Shown: piece by piece, positions 58,408-64,000 of the stretch
Numbering within the stretch: the stretch's first letter is position 1
Layout: every line of letters begins with the position of its first letter
Program-made: the position numbers and the translations under genes
DNA from: Pectobacterium sp. CFBP8739
GTDB lineage: Bacteria > Pseudomonadota > Gammaproteobacteria > Enterobacterales > Enterobacteriaceae
Direction: 5' to 3'
DNA length: 64,000 nt
Assembly: GCF_013449375.1 (NCBI RefSeq)
Contig: NZ_JACDRR010000011.1
Span: 62,001 to 126,000 of the forward strand
The notes under the pieces: generated by a model
The model's database searches: none
Seen by the model: only the letters and a program-made list of their open reading frames with translations
Told to the model about the DNA's origin: nothing

Positions 58408-59499
58408 TTAAGCCTGAGGCTGAGTTACAACGTCTTTGATGCCTTTAACTTCGATCTCTACGCGACGATCTGGTGCCAGGCAGTCGATCAGCGCAGCACG
58501 AGGTTTCACGTTGTCACAGGTAGAACCGGTAACAGGGTGAGATTTACCCTGGCCACGAGCAGAGATTTTGTTCGCAGGGATACCTTTAGAAACCAAGTAA
58601 TCCACGACGCTCTGTGCACGTTTTTCAGACAGAGCTTGGTTGTATTGCTCTGAACCTAAACGGTCAGTGAAGCCCAGAACAACAACAGAACCGTCTTTCG
58701 GATCCAGAGAGCTTAACTGAGAGTACAGTTGATTCAGTGATTGCTGACCTTCTGCTTTCAACGTCGCTTTATTGAAGTTGAACAGCACGTCAGATTTCAG
58801 CGTGAAACGCTTAGTTTCAACAACCGGAGCTGGCGCTGCAGTTGGAGCTGGAGCTGGAGCAACCACTGGTGCTACGCGATCATCCTGGCCGAAACGGTAA
58901 GACAGACCAACGCTCATCAGCAAGTTGTCTGGACGGGCACCAACGGTACCAGCATCACCAATGTTGCTAACCCATTGGTAGTCAACACGCGTAGCCCAGT
59001 TTTTGTCGAGAGCGAATTCGATACCAATAGCAGCCAGTGGCGATACGCCAGTGTCGTTATTGTTGAGATCGCGACCACCGACAGCCGCATGGCTATCAGT
59101 GCGCCATACCATACCACCCAGACGAGTATAGGCGTCCAGACCAGGCATAACTGGGTAACTCAGTTTAGTTGCCAGTTGGATACCCTGAGCCTTGAAGCTT
59201 GCGCTGTCTGTCGCAGCAGAAGTCGAACCCGCATACTTCATGCGACCCAACCAGTCATAGCCCAGTTCAAAACCCACATATGGGTTGGCTTGGTAACCAA
59301 CAAATGCACCAGCACCTAATTGGCTTTTGATTGGGTTGTTAGTGACACTGTTGTAACCATTTCCGTAGAAACCAGTATCGTGGAATTGAGATGCGCCCAG
59401 TTTACCACCGGTGTACCAGGTATTATCTTTAGGAGCTGCTTGCGCGACGGTCGCGAAGCTAGCCAGTGCCACTGCAACTGCGATAGCTGTTTTTTTCAT
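58408..59499 (-). CDS. ompA: Outer membrane protein OmpA
   Basis: A 363-residue porin-like structural protein. The signal peptide is [21 protein letters not shown]. The N-terminal eight-stranded beta-barrel ([18 protein letters not shown] ... VGLSYRFGQ) is followed by a Pro/Ala hinge ([15 protein letters not shown]) and a C-terminal OmpA-like peptidoglycan-binding domain ([20 protein letters not shown] ... [17 protein letters not shown]). Two Cys near the end ([18 protein letters not shown]) can form the family disulphide. The ATG at 59499 follows GAGGCG. It is preceded by a long structured leader typical of ompA, a small-RNA target in E. coli. Confidence 0.98.
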   Translation of the reverse strand: MKKTAIAVAVALASFATVAQAAPKDNTWYTGGKLGASQFHDTGFYGNGYNSVTNNPIKSQLGAGAFVGYQANPYVGFELGYDWLGRMKYAGSTSAATDSASFKAQGIQLATKLSYPVMPGLDAYTRLGGMVWRTDSHAAVGGRDLNNNDTGVSPLAAIGIEFALDKNWATRVDYQWVSNIGDAGTVGARPDNLLMSVGLSYRFGQDDRVAPVVAPAPAPTAAPAPVVETKRFTLKSDVLFNFNKATLKAEGQQSLNQLYSQLSSLDPKDGSVVVLGFTDRLGSEQYNQALSEKRAQSVVDYLVSKGIPANKISARGQGKSHPVTGSTCDNVKPRAALIDCLAPDRRVEIEVKGIKDVVTQPQA

Positions 59500-59645
59500 T
59501 TTACGCCTCATTATCATCCAAATTGGTAATTAACCTGAGGGGCTAATAAACCTTTGGTTAAAATCCTTTGGTCGGAGACTTTGCCCTTATTTATGACTCA
59601 CTGTCAGTCAACTGACGTTATAGAAGGGCAACTCCAGCGAGCTAA
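59500..59645 (-). promoter_or_regulatory. ompA 5' untranslated leader
   Basis: About 140 bases between the promoter and the ATG. It contains several short inverted repeats, for example CAGTCAACTGACG and the AACCTGAGG/CCTTTGGTT area. In E. coli the corresponding leader stabilises the mRNA and is the target of MicA near the ribosome-binding site; that role here is inference. Confidence 0.55.
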
Positions 59646-59673
59646 AGTCTACAACGTGATGAGAAAGTTACAA
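59646..59673 (-). promoter_or_regulatory. ompA promoter
   Basis: On the minus strand TTGTAA - 16 bases - TAGACT, embedded in CACACTTGTAACTTTCTC and ACGTTGTAGACTTTA, which closely resemble the E. coli ompA promoter as I remember it. Confidence 0.7.
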
Positions 59674-59784
59674 GTGTGATGTGATTTGCGTCATAAGAAA
59701 ACCGCACGATTCATACATACTTGCTAACAAATAGTAGATGCTTTTGACAGATCTTACGCCTTTTAGCTGTACTAAGCATGCCCT

Positions 59785-59811
59785 AAAAGCCCGCAGAATA
59801 CCGCTCTGCGG
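59785..59811 (-). terminator. Terminator after sulA
   Basis: CCGCAGA - GCGGTAT - TCTGCGG followed by GCTTTTAGGG on the minus strand, 51 bases past the sulA stop. The T tract is short. Confidence 0.6.
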
Positions 59812-59861
59812 CGATCTGTATGGCACATAATCAGACTGAGCTGAGAAAATTCTTAATTTAC

Positions 59862-60368
59862 TTAATGATACAATGTCGAATGAATTTTAAGGCTGGGAAA
59901 TAGTCTATAAGTGTTACCGCCAGTACTTTCTGGTCGCATGATGAAGCCGTATGTATTTCCTGCCTGTGCGGCGTGGCGTAGCCGAACCTTCTCTTCTTCC
60001 GTTAATTCGTGCGGTAACCAGCACAACACCGCGCTGTAGTTTCCTGTCAGCAGAGCTTTCTCCATGGCATCCACCGTAAGCAGCGGATTGATATGGTGAA
60101 GTTGCACCATTTTATCCAGCGGTAGCCCAGATTGCTGTACCCAAGGACGGCTCAATTTTTGCTGAGGAGAAAGCCATAGCAGCCAACGGGATTGCGTACC
60201 TAACTGCTGTAAGAGCGGTAATAGCAGATGTGTGACTATGGGCTGGTCGGCGTTGTACACGATTTCGCTGATAATTCCGCCCGCGCTGCCCGAGGTTTCC
60301 GCAGCATGCTGACTCGCAGAAAACGATGACGACTGAACGTTGTGAGAGCTGATTGATTGCGTACGCAT
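59862..60368 (-). CDS. sulA: SOS cell division inhibitor SulA
   Basis: A 168-residue FtsZ inhibitor made in the SOS response. GGIISEIVYNADQPIVTHLL, LLPLLQQLGTQSRWLLWLSP and the C-terminal LKIHSTLYH are the conserved parts; the last residues mediate Lon recognition in E. coli. The ATG at 60368 follows GGGTGG by 8 bases; the in-frame GTG at 60380 overlaps that Shine-Dalgarno. A LexA box lies just upstream. It is located between ompA and sxy, as in other enterobacteria. Confidence 0.96.
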   Translation of the reverse strand: MRTQSISSHNVQSSSFSASQHAAETSGSAGGIISEIVYNADQPIVTHLLLPLLQQLGTQSRWLLWLSPQQKLSRPWVQQSGLPLDKMVQLHHINPLLTVDAMEKALLTGNYSAVLCWLPHELTEEEKVRLRHAAQAGNTYGFIMRPESTGGNTYRLFPSLKIHSTLYH

Positions 60369-60391
60369 AATGAGTGCCACCCATAGTGTTA

Positions 60392-60407
60392 CTGTATGAA
60401 CATACAG
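60392..60407 (-). promoter_or_regulatory. LexA (SOS) box of sulA
   Basis: CTGTATGAACATACAG, a perfect CTGT-N8-ACAG palindrome 24 bases before the sulA start. It closely resembles the strong sulA operator of E. coli. Confidence 0.93.
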
Positions 60408-60590
60408 TATCTGCTGTGTGCGTGAAAATCAACCTGATTTTTTGAAAGCGCTTCGCATATTCCTTATGCAAGAGACAGTAAACACATTTACTGTTTGAAG
60501 CCGCATCGGGGGTGTGTTTAATTATTTGTTCCTGCTACAGATATTTTAATTGTTCAGGAAGAGATCATTTCAATACTAAGGATTATGGCA

Positions 60591-61211
60591 ATGAAGCAAC
60601 TATGCAAAAAAAGGATTTTGCAATCTCAGCATTCTTTTTCATCTTTGGGGGAGATCACTTCACGTTCCCAATTCGGTGGCTACAGCATCGCAGCAAATAA
60701 GACGATTTTTGGGCTGGTGTCGGAAGGGGAGCTTTATCTTCGCGCCAGTAAGAAAGATGAAAGATATTTTCACCAGCGCGATATGCCTCATTTGATTTAT
60801 ACCAAACGCGGAATGCCTTTACCGCTGAACTACTTCCTTGTCGATGAAGTATTATGGCAAGAACCGCAAACGCTATTATATTTTGCCCGACTGGCGTTGG
60901 CCGGTGCGCAGCATGATCATGCCCTCAAATGTACGAGCGGGCGTTTAAAAGATCTCCCGAATCTTAACCACGATATTGAACGGCTATTGTGGAAAGCGGG
61001 GATAAGAAATATTGATGAATTACAGCATCATGGCGCGAAAAATAGCTATCTCGAATTGCGGAAGGTTCGCGCTAATCTGAGTGTTAACGTGCTGTTGGCG
61101 CTTGCCGGTGCCATTTGTGGCACGCATCAGGCGGCACTCCCTCGCGGTATCCGCAACGAACTGCTGGAATGGTATAAGAACAATACGGTCTCTAAAGGAT
61201 CAAAACACTAA
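60591..61211 (+). CDS. sxy: Competence regulator Sxy (TfoX)
   Basis: A 206-residue protein with an N-terminal TfoX domain (YSIAANKTIFGLVSEGELYL) and a C-terminal helix-hairpin-helix-like domain (LKDLPNLNHDIERLLWKAGI; LAGAICGTHQAALPRGIRNE). It directs CRP to CRP-S promoters of DNA-uptake genes. The ATG at 60591 is 8 bases after TAAGGA and aligns with the E. coli start; an ATG two codons earlier is too close to that site. It is divergent from sulA. Confidence 0.95.
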   Translation: MKQLCKKRILQSQHSFSSLGEITSRSQFGGYSIAANKTIFGLVSEGELYLRASKKDERYFHQRDMPHLIYTKRGMPLPLNYFLVDEVLWQEPQTLLYFARLALAGAQHDHALKCTSGRLKDLPNLNHDIERLLWKAGIRNIDELQHHGAKNSYLELRKVRANLSVNVLLALAGAICGTHQAALPRGIRNELLEWYKNNTVSKGSKH

Positions 61212-61227
61212 GAAACACGCGCGATTT

Positions 61228-63363
61228 TCACTGTGTAATCATGTCATTTTTTAACTGCACGAGTTCAGGTAGGAGACCGAGCAGCAGGCCGATTTGCTGA
61301 ATAATCAAGGATTCTTTACTGTCCGATTCGGGTGAAAGGGATTGAATGCTGGTGGTAATAGTTTTCAATCCCTGATTGATTCGCAAACTGTCCTCTTCGC
61401 TACAGTGTAGCGCGTCATCAACATGGCAAACGGCATCATCCAGCAACTGTAGCGTTTCCGATGAGGTAATTTTCCCGCGGTGTGCGCCGAGCGTTGAAAT
61501 GTAGCTTAACAACGTATGATTCAGACACATGAAACGAAATGCACTGTCTAATTTGTTTCGGGTCGCATGGGGTTCTGAAGACATATTTGATACGACGGAC
61601 GCCAGTTCCGCATCGCAGTTATGCGCATCTCGGCGGGCAATGCGATAAGGCAGGCTATTATCTTTCCCCTGATGGTATTGCACCATAATCGCATCAAGAT
61701 AACGGCAATTGGCGTCCAATGTCTTATTGATAACGGTTGGCAGGCCGCGAAAACGCCAGTCTGGCCAGATAAAACTGACCGCAGCCCATGCGATAGCACA
61801 CCCCAGCAAGGTATCGATAATACGTGGCACCGCGACGTCGAAACCTTCGCCCAACAGATTGAAACAGAGCAGGACAAGCAGCGTAATAAACATAGTTGCG
61901 TGTGCGTACTGTACGTTGCGAAAGGCAAAAAATAGTACACCGCTAATGACGATTAACGTGAGTTGTCCTTCCAGTGAAGGGACGAAATATAAGACTGGCA
62001 AACCGAGTAAAATACCGGTCAATGTGCCAATAATCCTCAACGTCAGCCGTCGTCGGGTGGCGTTATAGTTGGGCTGACAAACAAACAGGCTGGTTAGCAG
62101 AATCCAGTAACCGTGCTGCATCCCCGTGATCTGAATCAACGTGTAGCCGCTACACAGCAGTACGGACATACGAATAGCATGACGGAACAGCGCCGACTGG
62201 GGTGTCAGGTGTCGGCTAATGCGCAAGCGGATGTCGCTCCACCCCGTGATTTTGTCATCTGCCAGCGTGTTTTCTGGGTTATTTTCCTGCTCAATGGCCT
62301 GTTCGGATTCGATCGTTGCCAACTGGGCATCAATCGCGCGCAGGTTATTTAATAAATAAGTAAGCGCTTTAATTTGCGCAGCGTCCGCCATATTGTTGGT
62401 CGCGATGCGCGCAATAGCGGATTCAAGATGCACGAAAGCCCGTTCAAGGCGGCTGTCATGCTGATATTTTTGCTGTAGCAGAATGGATTGCGACAGCTGC
62501 TGACAGGCTTTGGCTTGCATGCTAAGCAAGCGTTGAAAGCGGAATAAGACGTCGCTATAGCGCAGTTTTTCACGCAGTTGCGGATAGTAAACATGCGACG
62601 AACTGGCCCGTTCATGAATATCCTGAGCGACAAAATAGTAGTGCAGCGTTTGGCGCGTCCCGCGTTGTCCTCGATCGCCACGCAGACGCGTTAACAACGA
62701 AGACTTGGTCTGGTTAAGTATTGCAACCAACTGGCTGTTTGCCATAGCGACATCAATCAAGGGTTTGTCGGTTTCTTCTTCAATATCGGGATCGAATAGG
62801 TTGGCTTTTGCATCCAGATAGCGCGCCAACTGCTGATAACACTGCGCAAGGTTGTCCTGCAACGGGCGGATAGGGAAGATCAGATGGCCGAACAGCGTGA
62901 GCAGGTTGTACCACGAGGCGCCGATCAGCAGCATGATGGGCTGCTGATACCAGTTGTCGTAAAGAGAGATGCCCAGCATGGTGTAAATCGCGATCAGCAG
63001 TGCGCCGAATGCGATTGTCGCATAGCGCTGCCCTAATGCGCCGAGCAGAATAAAGCCGCAGGTCGATACTGCCAGACCAAACCCGAATAGCCAAGGATAG
63101 GGAAAAAGCAGTTCAATCGAAATAGAAGCGACAAAAAAACAAGCCAACGTAATGAACAGGTTACGTAGGCGCCCAGTGAGGCGATCGTCAAGGTCGGTGA
63201 GGGCGGCCGCGACGACGCCAAGCGTGACGGGAATGGTCGATGTTGGCTGACCTAACCACCAGGGAACTGCCGCCGCACCACTGAGTGCAATAAAGATACG
63301 AATGGTGTACAGCCAACTGCTATTGTACACATAGCGGCGAATTCCTGGGGCAAAGGTGAGCAA
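61228..63363 (-). CDS. yccS: YccS inner membrane protein (FUSC family)
   Basis: A 711-residue membrane protein with two sets of about six transmembrane helices (about 20-150 and 395-520) and two cytosolic regions, the fusaric-acid-resistance-like architecture. WLGQPTSTIPVTLGVVAAAL, LRGDRGQRGTR and HGYWILLTSLFVCQPNYNAT are typical of YccS. The start is TTG (MLTFAPGIRRYVYNSS), 7 bases after AAGGA. Its substrate is not known. It is convergent with sxy and follows yccF. Confidence 0.95.
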   Translation of the reverse strand: MLTFAPGIRRYVYNSSWLYTIRIFIALSGAAAVPWWLGQPTSTIPVTLGVVAAALTDLDDRLTGRLRNLFITLACFFVASISIELLFPYPWLFGFGLAVSTCGFILLGALGQRYATIAFGALLIAIYTMLGISLYDNWYQQPIMLLIGASWYNLLTLFGHLIFPIRPLQDNLAQCYQQLARYLDAKANLFDPDIEEETDKPLIDVAMANSQLVAILNQTKSSLLTRLRGDRGQRGTRQTLHYYFVAQDIHERASSSHVYYPQLREKLRYSDVLFRFQRLLSMQAKACQQLSQSILLQQKYQHDSRLERAFVHLESAIARIATNNMADAAQIKALTYLLNNLRAIDAQLATIESEQAIEQENNPENTLADDKITGWSDIRLRISRHLTPQSALFRHAIRMSVLLCSGYTLIQITGMQHGYWILLTSLFVCQPNYNATRRRLTLRIIGTLTGILLGLPVLYFVPSLEGQLTLIVISGVLFFAFRNVQYAHATMFITLLVLLCFNLLGEGFDVAVPRIIDTLLGCAIAWAAVSFIWPDWRFRGLPTVINKTLDANCRYLDAIMVQYHQGKDNSLPYRIARRDAHNCDAELASVVSNMSSEPHATRNKLDSAFRFMCLNHTLLSYISTLGAHRGKITSSETLQLLDDAVCHVDDALHCSEEDSLRINQGLKTITTSIQSLSPESDSKESLIIQQIGLLLGLLPELVQLKNDMITQ

Positions 63364-63383
63364 CGTAATATCCTTAGATGCCG

Positions 63384-63830
63384 TTAACGAAAGTGGCTGC
63401 GAGCATTATTTTCCCGCGCAGCCTGTGCAAGCTCGACGGAAACTACGCGACGTCCTACTGGCCACAGCGCGATGGCAGCGATCTTAAAATTGGCGATGCC
63501 AACGGGAATGCCAATGAGCGTAATACACTGCGCGATACCTGTAATGATGTGCGACAGGCAAAGCCACCAGCCAAAGAAAATAAACCAGAATATATTCAGC
63601 AGAGAGCCGCCGGCGTTGAGAATCGTGCTCTTTTCATCCGGTCGCAGTTCATCAACATGGATGGCCTCATTGCCATAAGGCAAGAGCGACAGCTTGGTGA
63701 TTTCCCAACATGAGCGTGTTAGCGGTAAGGTAAAAATCAGCAGCACGCTGACGACCGTCGCCAGAAGCCAGGCTAGTGTGGTGAAGAAACCACCTAATAC
63801 GAAGTTAAGGATATTCAACACAGTACGCAT
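63384..63830 (-). CDS. yccF: YccF inner membrane protein
   Basis: A 148-residue membrane protein with two YccF domains. It starts MRTVLNILNFVLGGFFTTLA and has IFTLPLTRSCWEITKLSLLP and LIGIPVGIANFKIAAIALWP. The length equals that of the E. coli protein. The ATG at 63830 follows AGGAGAG; the frame extends 26 codons further upstream without support. It lies 20 bases before yccS and is likely co-transcribed. The function is unknown. The last 170 bases of the window hold only its upstream region. Confidence 0.93.
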   Translation of the reverse strand: MRTVLNILNFVLGGFFTTLAWLLATVVSVLLIFTLPLTRSCWEITKLSLLPYGNEAIHVDELRPDEKSTILNAGGSLLNIFWFIFFGWWLCLSHIITGIAQCITLIGIPVGIANFKIAAIALWPVGRRVVSVELAQAARENNARSHFR

Positions 63831-64000
63831 AATCTCTCCTGCACGTGTAAGGTAACCCGATAAAGTAACCAAACTCGCTGATGGTAAAAGAATTATCACA
63901 TTAAGCATTAGGATATTCTAACCTGTTTTTAAGGCTAGAGCGTGAAGTCTGATAACGGGTAAACTAGGAAATAGATAAACGACGAAAAATGGACGAATAA

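Noticed and set aside
1-64000. CRISPR arrays, insertion sequences, prophage and matS sites
   Set aside because: Read by eye, I found no regularly spaced repeats, transposase or integrase genes, nor a GTGAC-N3-GTCAC site; a computed scan could still find a degenerate one.

Overview
The window is enterobacterial chromosome and is best explained as Pectobacterium or a very close soft-rot relative. This rests on the contiguous flg/fli flagellar locus, the neighbouring bet operon and the fabA-lonH-matP-ompA-sulA-sxy-yccS-yccF block. The species call is inference from gene order and protein resemblance; no database was searched.

Layout. (1) 1-6.4 kb, plus strand: end of the rod/ring/hook-associated operon (flgG 3' part, flgH, flgI, flgJ) and flgKL behind a sigma-28 promoter, ending in two stacked hairpins. 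(2) 6.8-17.7 kb, minus strand: fliRQPONML and fliKJIHGF, with fliE divergent from fliF. (3) 18.5-21.9 kb: fliT, fliS, fliD (minus) and divergent fliC (plus), with matched sigma-28 promoters in the shared upstream region. (4) 22-38.4 kb: an accessory, partly AT-rich island between fliC and fliA. It encodes two giant paralogous glycosyltransferases, a VioA-type aminotransferase, a NeuD/VioB-type acyltransferase, an acyl carrier protein, a ketoreductase, an AMP-dependent ligase, LuxE-like and LuxC-like proteins, a methyltransferase remnant, a WcbI-family protein and a GT2-TPR glycosyltransferase. I read it as a flagellin-glycosylation island that makes an N-acylated 4-amino-4,6-dideoxyhexose. (5) 38.8-41.1 kb: a second, unusual flagellin with an inserted acidic domain, then an HNH nuclease gene. 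(6) 41.3-42.7 kb: fliA and fliZ. (7) 42.8-47.9 kb: phoH with a Pho-box-like site, a chemoreceptor, a HAD phosphatase, tRNA-Ser(GGA) and an RpiB/LacAB-type isomerase. (8) 48.1-54.4 kb: betT / betI-betB-betA with a BetI palindrome. (9) 54.5-63.8 kb: yebE, fabA (FabR site), lonH, matP, ompA, sulA (LexA box), sxy, yccS and yccF.

How it fits together. Regions 1-3 and 6 supply most of the basal body, export gate and ATPase, hook-associated proteins, cap, chaperones, filament and sigma-28. FliA would drive flgKL, fliD and fliC through the recognisable boxes. The island sits beside the flagellin gene, as glycosylation islands do in Pseudomonas, and probably decorates the FliC surface. The bet genes import choline and oxidise it to glycine betaine. 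The last block is ordinary enterobacterial core.

The most unusual content is the lux-type acyl-activation/reduction module in the sugar island, the second giant glycosyltransferase with an eroded GT2 active site, and the second flagellin with its non-flagellin insert.
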